From Coprinus comatus (Eukaryota; Basidiomycota; Agaricomycetes; Agaricales; Agaricaceae): a stretch of DNA of 64,000 bases. The notes under the pieces are model-generated. The model was not told the origin of the DNA and ran no database searches. It was given only the letters and a program-made list of their open reading frames with translations. Both the position numbers and the translations under genes were made by a program. The stretch lies in NCBI GenBank assembly GCA_034638255.1, contig JAWPGT010000016.1, forward strand, positions 248,001 to 312,000. Reading direction: 5' to 3'. Below, piece by piece: positions 21,060 to 32,038 of the stretch (positions are counted from its first letter, which is position 1; every line of letters begins with the position of its first letter).

Positions 21060-22221
21060 ATGCCCTCCACAACTACAGTCCCAGCACTCAAACTCCCAGT
21101 TCCCCCACCATTCGCTGGAGACACAGCATCCTACGGTCATTGGAAACAACGACTTGGAATCTACTATGCAGCAGATCAAGCCCGATTCCATGACAGCGAA
21201 ACAAAGATCCTATACACTCTTTCCCTTATGGTTGGACCGGCAGCCACATGGGCACATGCCTTCACAGAAAGCGCATACGACGACAAGACTTCAACCTACA
21301 ATTTGGGAACCTTCACAGCATTCACCAAAGCCTTGGACACAAGCTTCCGCTCATCCACCCATGTCTCAGATGCCATGGCCCGGATTACCAAGTTTAAACA
21401 AGGAATGCGCAACGTACACGAGTACATCGCAGAATTCGAATCCCTCGCACTTGAAGCACAAATCACACAAGACACACTCAAAATCCATCTCTTCAAAATG
21501 GGTCTTGAACCCACAATTGGAATGTATGCCATCAGAGCCATGCCAGCCGATACCTATGAAGCATGGAAAGGCGCTGCCCGCGCAGCCAGCCACATACTTC
21601 AGTCTGAACGAGACTATCGTCAGACACACTATCCCCAAAGGAACCCTCAAATACGTCAAAACCCTCGCTATCGCCAGGCTCAAAACTTTCGTCAACCGCA
21701 GTCTATCCCGCGTTACGTTCAACCACCCGTGGTCGCAAAAGACCCGTACGCCATGGATGTCGACTACATCGAAGAGGCAATCAATAACCTTCGCCTCAAC
21801 GGTGAAGAGGAACTCTGTAACATACACGATGAACAGGAGGACTTTGAAGAAGAAGCCCCTCAGCCATCTCAAATTGATCCCGGAGAAATCCTTAATCAAT
21901 TCATCGACAGAGTCTTCACAAGCGAACAAAAAGGAATTATTCAGAGATCGACTCTGTTTCCTCTGCAAGAAACCAGGCCATTTCGCCAACCGATGCCCAG
22001 CTCGACGAACTGGCCCATCACCTAATCGCCCGAGGTCAATCCCTCGCCAGGCGTACAACCAGAGGAAGGCCCCGACCAAAAATCGAAACCCCCATCTACG
22101 ACGCCAGATCAACAACCTCATTGAAACCGCCCCTGAAGAAGAAGTAGCAGACGTCTACGATTACTTCTCCCAAGATAACATGAACGACGATTTCAACAGC
22201 GAAATCAAGGATTTTGCTTAA
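21060..22221 (+). CDS. chromovirus gag with CCHC zinc knuckle, one frame break
   Basis: The open frame continues upstream of the ATG at 21060 to about 20550 without another ATG, so the start is uncertain. The capsid-like part reads [34 protein letters not shown], as in Ty3/gypsy gag. At an A5 run (21928-21932) the frame must slip by one base to reach the nucleocapsid knuckle [14 protein letters not shown], which lies in the next frame and runs to the stop at 22221. One A fewer would restore a continuous reading. The gag stop overlaps the pol frame by about 45 bases in the -1 direction. Gag packages the element RNA into virus-like particles. Confidence 0.82.
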
Positions 22222-25200
22222 AGAGATTAGCCACCACGTCTAACTCTCTTCCATCTGTGTCTACTGCCCCATCTACATCATCATATTCTATTCCTCTTCC
22301 ACTCAACGCTGTACAACTCGGAGGAAATGGATCCAACTCTATCTACGCCCCCACACAAACTTCCAGTGCAGTAGCCAACTCAGAAACCGTGGATATCCTT
22401 GCCCTCATCGACTCAGGAGCAGGAGGAAATTTCATTGACCCAGCTTTGGTAAAACAACACCAATGGCCTGTCAAGAAACTCTTAAAACCCATTACTGCTT
22501 ACAATGCAGATGGTACCAAAAATGGTGTTTGTTCATTCTATTCCCCATTGAACTGTACAGTTAATGGTCGACAAACAACCATCGAAGCCAAAATAATCAG
22601 TCTCGGAAAACCTAGAATCATTTTAGGATTCCCCTGGTTACAGGAAAATAATCCAGACATCAATTGGTCTGACAGATTACTTAAATGGAGAGAAGAAGAA
22701 TCAAGCGACGAGATATACCTTGATCTAATTCAAACCATTACAGATGATGACACACAACTGAACAAAATCTGCCTCGACGAGGAAGACTCAGTTGAAATCA
22801 ACGTCAAAACATCATCCTCTAACACCATTGCTCAACAATTTGGTGACAAGAAACAAGACGACCCTAAGAAAGTCGTTCCTAAAGAGTTCGCCGAATTCTA
22901 CAAACTCTTTGACAAGAAAGCATCAGAACGCTTTCCTCAAACCCGACCTTGGGATCATAAAATTGAACTCGAAGATTCATTCGAAGCTCGTTCAATTAAA
23001 CCATATCGGTTATCACCTCTAGAAGAGAAGGAACTCGACACCTTCTTAAAAGAAAATCTTGAAAAAGGTTACATTCGACCTTCAAAATCACCTATGGCCT
23101 CCCCTTTCTTCTTTGTAGGAAAGAAAGATGGAAAACTACGGCCCTGTCAAGATTACAGATATCTAAATCAACACACTATCAAAAACGCATATCCCATTCC
23201 CCTGATCTCATCAATACTCGACAAATTGAGAGATTCGAAATGGTTCACAAAACTTGATGTTCGTCTAGGATATAACAATATCCGCATAAAAGATGGAGAT
23301 CAATGGAAAGGAGCCTTTAAAACAACTAAAGGACTTTTCGAACCCACAGTCATGTTCTTTGGAATGTGCAACTCGCCAGCTACCTTCCAAGCAATGATGG
23401 ACTCATTGTTTAGAAAGCTGATAGATGATGGAGAAGTCATTGTCTATATGGATGATATCCTCATTCATGCCAAAACTAAAGAGGAACTTCGCCGTATCAC
23501 TAAGAGAAGTACTACGAATCCTCCTAAAGAATGATCTATTTCTCAAAACAGAGAAATGCGAATTCGAAAAAAAACAACACCTCGAGTATCTCGGTGTAAT
23601 CATCACTCCCAACAACGTCGCCATGGACCCCGCAAAATTACAAGGCATCCAACAATGGCCCGTACCCAAATCAGTACGAGACGTTCGCAAGTTCATTGGA
23701 TTTTGCAACTTCTACCGCAAATTCATTCGAAACTACTCCGACCTCGCACATCCGCTTAACGCTCTTATGTCTAATACTAAAGTATTCGATTGGACATCCG
23801 AATGCCAGTCTTCATTCGAAGATCTGAAAGCGCGATTTCTCACACAGCCCATCCTCACAGTTGCCGATCAAACTAAACCGTTTGAAATAGAATGCGATGC
23901 ATCTCTATACGCAACAGGAGCTGTCCTACTACAACGAGACACCAATGGAGTCAAGCACCCAGTTGCTTATCACAGCCGAAGTTTCAATCCCGCCGAACGA
24001 AATTATCATTGCTCAGAGCAAGAATTTCTCGCAATAATTCGAGCACTCACAGAGTGGAGACACTACTTCGAAGGATCACCACACAAAACCATTGTATGGT
24101 CCGATCACGAAAACCTCAAACGTTGGAAAAACCCTCAAGATCTCAACCGACGACAAGCACGATGGACAGCGTATATGCAAAGATTCAACATCGAAATCCG
24201 ACATATTCCCGGCAAGAAAAATGGTCCCGCTGATCATCTATCCCGAAGACCTGATCACGTACCTATCGGAGACGATAATCATGACGTAACTGCACTACCC
24301 CCGTCATTATTCTCCACGGATTTACAAGAAACGTCACTCTGCATTATTGATGACCTCATCGGTCAGAAAATAAAAAACGTCACTCAACAACGGTCTTCAT
24401 CCATTCCTGAAACATACGTCATCGATGACGATGGTTTCCTCCGCTACCAGAATAAGATTGTCATCCCGGATGATCTTCTTCTTCGACGATCCCTCTTACA
24501 AAGAGTACACGACCATATCACCGCTGGACACCCAGGAATTACAGAAACTTTACGAAAATTAAAGCAATACTGTTACTGGCCCGGTATGAACTCGTTCGTA
24601 CACAACTACGTTCAAGGTTGTGGAACTTGTCAACAATACAAGATCAACCGCCACCCACTCAAAGCACCTTTACAACCCATTAAAGGACCTGCTTCCATCC
24701 GTCCATTCACCCAAATCTCCATGGATATGATAACGGATCTACCTCCAGACGGCCCCTATGACTCTATATTGTCCATAGTGGACCATGGACTTACAAAGGG
24801 GATATTAATTATTCCTACCGCGAAAACAGCCACAGCCGATGACATAGCCGAGCTATTGATAGAACGGTTATTCGCCAAATTCGGAACTCCCGAAAAGGTT
24901 ATCTCAGATCGAGGACCCCAATTCATCGCTAAGTCAATGCAAGAATTCTATTCAAAACTAAATATAGAACCCGCATACTCGACCGCCTATCACCCTCAAT
25001 CCGACGAGATCAACCGAAAGATTCAATCAAGAGATCGAACTATTCTTATCCATCTATTGCTCTGCAAATCCCAACTCCTGGGCACGAGCACTGCCTATCC
25101 TCGAATTTACACACAATTCCCGTACCCATGCTGGTCGCACTCAAACCCCATTCGAACTAATGTATGGCTATGCACCAAAAACATTCCATACTACGGAAGA

Positions 25201-25753
25201 ACCCTCAAACATCCCATCTATCTCATCCCGATTTGAGTACCTCAAACAAACAAGAGAACAGGCTCAAGAAGCTCACGAACATATGCGTCAACTTATGGCC
25301 GCTCGATCGAACAGACCATTACCAACCCTAGAACCAGGACAACGGGTCTGGCTCGATAACAGAAACCTCCAAATCAAATACAAATCGAAGAAAATGGCAC
25401 AACGCCGAGAAGGCCCCTTCAAAATTCTACGCAAAATAGGAACAACCACCTATGAGCTAGAGTTACCAATGACGTGGAGGATCCACAACAAATTCCATAT
25501 CCAACTCCTCACTCCTGTCAAAGAGAATGACGTATATGGCAAAATGTTTACAGCACCACCTCCAGACATCGTAAATGGAGAAGAAGAATACGAAGTCGAA
25601 AATATCCTGAACCACCGAGGAACCCCGAGGACAAGACGGTATCTTGTTCATTGGAAAGGATACTCTTCCACGGAAGATTCTTGGGAGCCTGAATCGAATC
25701 TTACCAATTCAGGAGCAATCCTAAAAAGTTATAAAGAGAGACATGGACTCTGA
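22178..25753 (+). pseudogene. chromovirus pol: protease, RT, RNase H, integrase, chromodomain; two frame breaks
   Basis: The protease has the active-site motif [12 protein letters not shown] and [10 protein letters not shown] has [19 protein letters not shown] and the catalytic YMDD near 23445. RNase H (FEIECDASLYATGAVLLQ) and integrase follow, with the HHCC zinc region (HDHITAGHPG ... CGTCQQYK) and DDE residues at MDMITDLP and SDRGPQF. A chromodomain (EVENILNHRGTPRTRRYLVH, then WKGYSSTEDSWEPESNL) closes the protein at 25753. Single-base gains near 23503 (after RT) and about 25005-25012 (at the integrase catalytic-Glu region) shift the frame, so the copy cannot make a full polyprotein as assembled. 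Known role: cDNA synthesis and chromatin-targeted integration. Confidence 0.92.
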
Positions 25754-27140
25754 CCAAATCCCCAGTTCAATGCTCTACTCTCCTCCCAATACACCCATCA
25801 CTACTATCACCAATGCCCCCTCCACCGTACTCCCAACCCAAACCTTGGCTCCTACCAATGGTTCCACCACACGCATCCCTCTCCCGTATTCCCCTGACAC
25901 TCAGCTTGTTCGATTCCGACTATCATGCGAAACATACATCGCTGACCTCGAATCCGTTCATCGAAACAACTCTGAACGCCGCACACTCCTTCACACCCTT
26001 CGGGAAGACCTATCTGCTTACTTTCCTCAAAGAGCTAAGGAACTGTACCTTTGGGACACCTTGGCCCACACTTGTCAAAAACTCCAATCGAATGGTTTTT
26101 CACAACCAGAGCATGCTAGCCTCCACCAGCTTTTCCAGGATCTTGACAGATCCCGAAATTCAAGACCTTCGCTCTTCAGCGTTAGTTTTGGACCACGATA
26201 TGTTAGCACTAGCAACCTTGAGACTCGAAGGGACGGAATCCTTTCTAGAGACTCGGAAGCGACTCACACCCCTCCTCAGGAACCACTACATGCTCGAACA
26301 ATGGGCCCGGAACCTGACCACTCAGGAAAGCTACTACCTGACCAACCTACTATCCCACCAAACGTTCCCAGCCAATGTCCCCAGACCCCATACATGCCAC
26401 CAATTAAATCCACACAGCGTCGGTGCCCTGCATGTAACGGACATAACCACTTCCTACCACATTGCGAAAGTTACTTCTGCAACCACTGTAAGCAAACTGC
26501 TCCAGGCCACTATGCCAAGCATTGCTCCCGCAACAAGTACAAAGGCCTCCCTTCCAACACCATCCCGACCTCCGTTATTGAGGAGCACTACATCCAAAAC
26601 CCTAAACTCCGCCCTGCCGATAAAACGGACAGTAACATTCTACAAGGAGATAGGACACTTTTACAACAGCAACCGACACAACGACCAATCAATCGAGGGA
26701 CAACGCGTCCTAGCATTCATGAACCACCAGAGATACGCCGCTCACGATCGACAGGACCCCGTACCCCGATTCCGACTGGATCTCGCAGTGAAAGACATCA
26801 TCGATGCCATTCCCCCACTCTCGCCAAGCACGCCGCCGCTCATGCCAGAGTACTGGATCAAATCAAGAAGACTTTGGACGAAACTTTGGAGAAGACTACG
26901 ACCCCGTCGCCGAGGCCAACATCACTGGCTCCCCTTGCCGAGACCTCTGAAGTTGAGAATGAGGACATTCCCCTTAAGGAAGGAAGTAATGTTACGAGTC
27001 CACCCAAACACCGGCCCGTACCACCACCACCGAGGAAGACTTGTTCGCCATCTTCCCCGAACTCATTCCCAATGACGACACCATGGACGACTCCGCTTGA
27101 CATACCATTCCCCGGTGACATCACGGTGACATCACTATGA
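25743..27140 (+). CDS. extra 3' ORF of the chromovirus (zinc-binding-like), function unknown
   Basis: It overlaps the end of pol by 11 bases and runs 465 codons into the 3' LTR. A Cys/His cluster near residue 225 reads CPACNGHNHFLPHC then YFCNHCKQTAPGHYAKHC, similar to a pair of zinc knuckles. The rest is Pro/Ser/Thr-rich. A second frame (25813-27075) is also open for 420 codons, and its middle section (EIQDLRSSALVLDHDMLALA) looks more protein-like than the same stretch in frame one, so the true product may cross frames. No signal peptide or membrane segment is visible, arguing against an env. It occupies the env position. Confidence 0.55.
   Translation: MDSDQIPSSMLYSPPNTPITTITNAPSTVLPTQTLAPTNGSTTRIPLPYSPDTQLVRFRLSCETYIADLESVHRNNSERRTLLHTLREDLSAYFPQRAKELYLWDTLAHTCQKLQSNGFSQPEHASLHQLFQDLDRSRNSRPSLFSVSFGPRYVSTSNLETRRDGILSRDSEATHTPPQEPLHARTMGPEPDHSGKLLPDQPTIPPNVPSQCPQTPYMPPIKSTQRRCPACNGHNHFLPHCESYFCNHCKQTAPGHYAKHCSRNKYKGLPSNTIPTSVIEEHYIQNPKLRPADKTDSNILQGDRTLLQQQPTQRPINRGTTRPSIHEPPEIRRSRSTGPRTPIPTGSRSERHHRCHSPTLAKHAAAHARVLDQIKKTLDETLEKTTTPSPRPTSLAPLAETSEVENEDIPLKEGSNVTSPPKHRPVPPPPRKTCSPSSPNSFPMTTPWTTPLDIPFPGDITVTSL
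26976..26989 (+). other. polypurine tract
   Basis: AAGGAAGGAAGTAA directly precedes the 3' LTR and is the expected plus-strand primer site for reverse transcription. Confidence 0.75.
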
Positions 27141-27623
27141 CATCGCTATGACCTAACGTCGAACTAAGTATGAGACTCCACTTATGCTTAGAAGTATACA
27201 TTTCCCCAGCTCCAGTATTAGTTATCTGTTTCGTCATTTTACTCCTGTTGACTAATCTTTCATTGTATATGGAGTAAATAGTCCCCGACCCCGATGTCTC
27301 ACCTACTCCTGTTGACAGTTCTAGCATTGTGTATGGAGTAGATTATAAAGCGATGACGAGTATTAGGTTATAATTAGTTAGTAGCTATTATTAGGTACAT
27401 CCCTAGAATAGTATAAATACTCGATGTATTAGACGATTAAAGCCTTAAGCTTTAATCTCTTCTGTTGTAGCCCTTATACATCTCTGTCTCCATACCTCTC
27501 GGTCACTAGGTTGAAAGGCCTTGAGATTGCAGCAGAGTGTTTATTGATCGCACGTTCCTACACGACTGCACTCTAGCGTTTAAGTTCCAGGAGTGTTCAG
27601 CTTAACGGTTCGTGGTCATAACA
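26990..27623 (+). repeat. 3' LTR of the chromovirus
   Basis: It matches the 5' LTR except for one missing C near 27006. It is followed by the CTCAC target duplication. Confidence 0.95.
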
Positions 27624-27820
27624 CTCACAAGCTTCTACTTCGAATTCTGCCTCTGATTATGGATCGAACTCGAACGATAAGTAAGATGTCTCTTCTAACA
27701 CTCCCCCCGTTATCCTTAAACCATCAATTTTCTTGGTGACTTTCCAACTTTATCTACGGGAAATCCAAATCTAACTCAATCTTGATACATACCTCTACCT
27801 CCATCTTCATTGATAGAGAT

Positions 27821-28841
27821 ATGACTCTCAACTTCTTCACACTGACGAAAAAAGGGAAAAAGAAAAATGCTCTTCTACAAGTGCCGGCTAATCACGTATA
27901 CATATCTCGCCTACGACTACCGGTTGAAGAGGTGAATTCCTGGAGCCATGCCTACAATATCTTTCGTAATATCTTCCATCGTGATGGTAGTGGAATGGAG
28001 AAAAAATACAGAGGTCCTATCATAGAGGGCACTTTTGTCCTGGATCCATATTTATCTATACCAGAGCCCTTCACGCCGGCCATGAACAAGACGAAGACTC
28101 TCGAGTTACGTGCGGCAGCTGATGGCTACAAAGGAGGAATTGACGCAGATATCTATATGGTCAATGCTTCTAAACCGCTAGAGGCTCCACGTCCGTTGGC
28201 CACTATAATAAACATGGAACTGGAATCCAGCTATTATGGTGTCACCATGTGTCCAATCATTGCACGCATTGTATGTGGGCATCTCCCTTATTTTGTTTTA
28301 CATTATACATACTACACTTTACCAGCACGATCCTGCAACCGGGTCCCGTACCGCATTTCACCTCGTGGCAAACACTCGCTCTTTACAACAGCGTGAACGT
28401 GAATATGAGTCTCACTTGTACGACTCCGGGAATGACCAATGTTATGTAAAAATTCAAATACCTAGGTCATTTCATGGTCCGATCATCATGCAGATGGAAG
28501 GAGGCTCGGATGTGAATACTCACATTAACCTATCGCAAGATGTCATGAACAGGTGCACGGTGGTAAGAGAAGGAGAATGTGATCTGAACGTTTTTGTTAC
28601 CTCCGAAAATCCTCAGAGGGTTCAAAAGACATCAGTCTCAGGTGTGACCAGAGGTACACAAGTTGCAGAAGGGGAGGGAAGTGTAACGGGGCGGGAAAAT
28701 GATACCGTTGAGATTACCATCGGCTCTGGAAGGATTTATATTGAATATGATGATGAGGGTGAGGTAGGAAGGTGGGGCTGGTTTTCGAAAACTCGTACAA
28801 AGTCAAAGGCAAACAGGAGGGACAGTACAGTAAAACATTGA
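27821..28841 (+). CDS. DUF7330-type protein, array member 2
   Basis: Exons 27821-28270 and 28326-28841 (55-nt intron) give 321 residues. I took the first ATG (MTLNFFTLTKKGKKK), as nothing upstream has one in frame before the retrotransposon. First half: VPANHVYISR, GTFVLDPYLSIP, GGIDADIYMVN, ending IIARI. Second half: HDPATGSRTAFHLVANT, CYVKIQIPRSFHGPIIMQME, VVREGECDLNVFVTS and VEITIGSGRIYIEYDDE. The two-exon split at ARI|H matches all array members. Function and location are unknown; no signal peptide or membrane segment is seen. Its promoter side lies only 0.2 kb from the chromovirus, which may have removed upstream control sequence. Confidence 0.75.
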
Positions 28842-29149
28842 ATATGTTCAGTTATCCAGACCATTTCATTACCGGCGGAAAAAAGTATATATGTGTTCAT
28901 GTACATTTAAAATTTAAAATGAGATGCAATTGGTTGAAATTGAAAGCCTATGTAGCAGTGGCGAAGGATAGGCCAGGGCTTCAGTGGCTCACGCCGCACA
29001 TGCTTACGTGCCACTGGTTGGTTATGAAAAGTTTAGTTAGTTGTTTACTGCTGATTCCACTGCCTACTTTTTCATTACATATCTTCTTCTCGGACAACCT
29101 TGTCTTTATATTCAATTATGAAACGAAAAATGAATATTACATTGGCGCA

Positions 29150-30052
29150 GAAAGGAAAAAGTTTCCCATCCCTACCAAACAGTCACCAGTAAAGCCCGAG
29201 AAGATATTAAAGCCCTCTGTTACGAGTTATTGTTGTGGAAATCCAACGCTATCATTCATACTGTACAGGGCGCTTGGGCACTCGATCCATATTTGTATGG
29301 CATTCCGAAGAAGTACAAATACATTGCAATGAAAGATTTGGAATTGAGGGTGAGAGCTGAAAGGCCCAAAAGAGGAATCGACGTCGATTGTCACCTTGTT
29401 TCTGTAGACTCACCTAAAGAAACATCTCTAACGATTACAAAAATTAACCTGGAGCTGGGCTTGGACAACGCAGATTTACATGTTAAAAGTCCACTTATCA
29501 CATGCATTGTGTGTACATTGTTATTTTATTTATCCTTCTCGTTCCACCACTAAGTTACCTCCAACAACTGGATTACGCTCACCATTTCACCTAGTGGCAT
29601 ACTCACTTCACCCCTTGCATAATGCATTCAGCACATGGGACTACAGGGATGATGAATGTTATGTCGAAATACACCTTCCTATGAGTTTCCGTGGTCGTAT
29701 TAATATGGGGTAGAAGCAAGCAATGCCAATGCTGAAATTGACTTGTCGGAAGATATAAAAAGAGGTATATCATGTTGGCAGAAGGAGTATTTGATCTGAA
29801 AGTTTTTGTATCTTCCGAGTCCGGGTGGCCTTTCGCAATGTTCCTGAGAACATTGTAGAGACACGAGTGTCAAATTCTGATAGTGAGATAACGCTTGTTG
29901 ATGACGATATTACAGTGAAAGGAACTAAAGGAGAGCAGGAAGATGATATTGTTGATATTTTTATTGGTTCTGGAACTATTCGGATTCAATATGAGTATGA
30001 AGACGAAGACAAAAAGCAGGGTTACAAAAGTAGTCAGTGGCTATCAGTGTAA
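29150..30052 (+). pseudogene. decayed DUF7330 copy, array member 3
   Basis: Recognisable pieces are WALDPYLYGIP, KRGIDVDCHLVSVD and a probable exon end TCI at 29508. A 46-nt intron (29509-29554) precedes LPPTTGLRSPFHLVAYS and CYVEIHLPMSFRGRI, then a stop near 29711. Matching fragments then continue in other frames (EIDLSEDI; GVFDLKVFVSSES; DDIVDIFIGSGTIRIQYEYE to 30052). At least two frame changes and one stop break the second exon, and the N-terminal NHVHLSR block is not recognisable. It is closest to member 2. Confidence 0.75.
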
Positions 30053-30370
30053 AATAGCAAGTCAGAAAAATAGCAATTTGCATGTTTTAGGATGAAAGGT
30101 GAAACGTTCAATTGAGTCGTGACTTGACCATTCGCTACCTTAACACAAGCTGTTTTCTTCAGTGTTCACATTTATGTACCTGATGGGCGCTCATCGGCAC
30201 CATGCATGTATCTATTATCGGAGTCTTAAGGTACGGTGATTACACGTCAAAACCTCACGTAAAAGCGGTAGTAAGTTGCACGGGGAAGGCAATCGTTCTT
30301 TCTTCTCACCATCTTGTGCGAAGCTCTGTAGTTCGCATATTCCTCCTACCTCAGATCACAATTGTCAGTC

Positions 30371-31753
30371 ATGGGAAACAGTTCATCTGTGAAGAGAGAA
30401 ACATCACTGCTTCCTTCACCGACGAATTTTATCCATGTATCTCGAAAACCCCAACGATCGCGCTCCTTTATCCATGACATTATTTCCTTTTTTCGTGTAC
30501 ATATAGCAGGGAAGCCAAGGGTATCTGATATTCAAGGAACCTATGTGGTCGATCCGGTAATAGTTCCTCCGAAAGGGATGTTTCGCTCTTCCTTGTCTCC
30601 GACCTCAGGGGATGAGTGTTGGAGTGAGGACGAGGACGTACCTCCTATTTCCCAGCACAGATCTGGGAAAGGGAAAGTAATAATTGCCCCACCAAGGCCA
30701 AAACGAAACCGGAATAATCTGAAGTTGGTAGCTGAAGATGGAAGGATCGATGTTGATGTTCATCTCATTCCATTCTCGGCGTCTCCCACTTTGAACGAGC
30801 CATCAACGATTAATCTGACCCTCCAATCAGCCTGTAACAAGAGGGAGAAACACCCTATCATAGCACGCATTGTACGACACTTGGTTCAATAATTTGTGAT
30901 AAATTTGATTGATATTTTTTCCTATCAGCATGCTCCAGCATTCCGCTCCCCGATTCATTTAACAGCACATAGCTACTCACTGCCCAGGGAGCCAACGTAC
31001 AAATTCAACAACAACCATTCATTGGTTCCTGTTCACTCGCCTCCTAAACTCAACAATAATTCTGTTTATCTACATCTTCCCAGAACTTTCCAAGGCCCTA
31101 TCATTGTTCATGTCGAGTCTGGAAATCTGGCTGACCATATACGCTTGTCGAATATGGTAGAGAATAACTGTGTCGTAATGCGAGAGGATGGATTTACGAG
31201 GGGAATTTTTGTCTCTTCTCCATCCGGAGAACGGTGCACGACTTGCTGTGGGTTGATTAACGTCAACTCCAACAATCATCCTACCTGGCAAGGCGAACAT
31301 TCAAGTCAGTTATATGATACTGGTTTGAAAGGCTTCCATGAAAATAGCTCCCTCCTTTCCGTATCGACATTGACACATCTTAACCCCGGAGACACTGCTA
31401 TCACTATGGAAGAAACAGATGGGTGTTGTTGCAAACATTTGGAACAATCCGCAGCCACCAGTTCCACCAGCGGCAGTACGAATGTGAGAGGAAAAGTGAA
31501 AGGACGAATGGAACAGGAAACTAGGAGCGACTGGAAAGGTGATAGAGTGGAGATTTTAGTTGAATCGGGGATGGTTTGGATACAGTTTGAAGATGAAGAA
31601 AAACCAAAGGCATTGTATTCTCGATGCATTTCAGGACTTGGTGGCATGATCATGAAGCTATTCAAAGAGCCATCTACTGAAGTAGTTGGTCGTAACTATG
31701 GGAGCATCCAAGTCACATTAGGTTCGTCCAAGTCGAAGCTCTATGTAGAATAA
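30371..31753 (+). CDS. DUF7330-type protein, array member 4
   Basis: Exons 30371-30871 and 30929-31753 (57-nt intron) give 441 residues from the ATG MGNSSSVKRE. The MGNSSS start fits an N-myristoylation consensus (inference). First half: SPTNFIHVSR, IQGTYVVDPVIVPPKGMFRS, NLKLVAEDGRIDVDVHLIP, IIARI. Second half: HAPAFRSPIHLTAHS, YLHLPRTFQGPIIVHVESGN, VVMREDGFTRGIFVSSPS, a Cys-rich spot (RCTTCCG) with a linker, and WKGDRVEILVESGMVWIQFE. Spacing to members 3 and 5 is about 300 bp, all in one orientation, which marks tandem duplication. Function unknown. Confidence 0.8.
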
Positions 31754-32038
31754 GTATGTGTAGAATGATTTCGTGGCGTTGTCTATCCTAAGTATGTTGT
31801 ACTTGTACTGATAGCTCGGTGTATGTCAATAAAGCAATATATAAACCTTACCTCTCATAAAAAGTCCAATTTGAACTATCACATCTAAATTCGGAGTCCT
31901 AACTTTGTTTGAACACATGTTCTCAGAGCTGGCATAGGAATCCCACGAACATATTTCCTCAGCTCCCACCATCCTGAAATTCCCCCTTGAATCCTTCTTT
32001 TACCTGTCTTTTCTCTTTCCAGAATTGCTGACTCGTCA

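Larger units (their letters stand above)
19353..27623 (+). mobile_element. complete Ty3/gypsy chromovirus, 8.27 kb, young insertion
   Basis: LTRs of 635 and 634 bp begin TGTTACGAG, end GTCATAACA and differ by a single base, and CTCAC flanks both sides (19348-19352, 27624-27628). Order inside: self-priming PBS, leader with tandem repeats, gag with CCHC knuckle, protease, RT, RNase H, integrase, chromodomain, an extra 3' ORF and a polypurine tract (26976-26989). PR-RT-RH-IN order and the C-terminal chromodomain define a chromovirus. Despite near-identical LTRs, three single-base frame breaks split the coding region. It inserted between DUF7330 array members 1 and 2. Confidence 0.95.

Noticed and set aside
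20605..21900. Long ORF in the second frame through gag
   Set aside because: Until about 21930 the gag homology is in the other frame; this is a shadow, except for the zinc-knuckle end.
26858..27327. Minus-strand ORFs in the LTRs (also 9513-9950 and 19485-19691)
   Set aside because: They are copies of the same LTR sequence read backwards and carry no protein features.
28772..29332. 186-codon plus-strand ORF between DUF7330 members 2 and 3
   Set aside because: It overlaps the end of member 2 and the decayed start of member 3 in another frame, with no domain.
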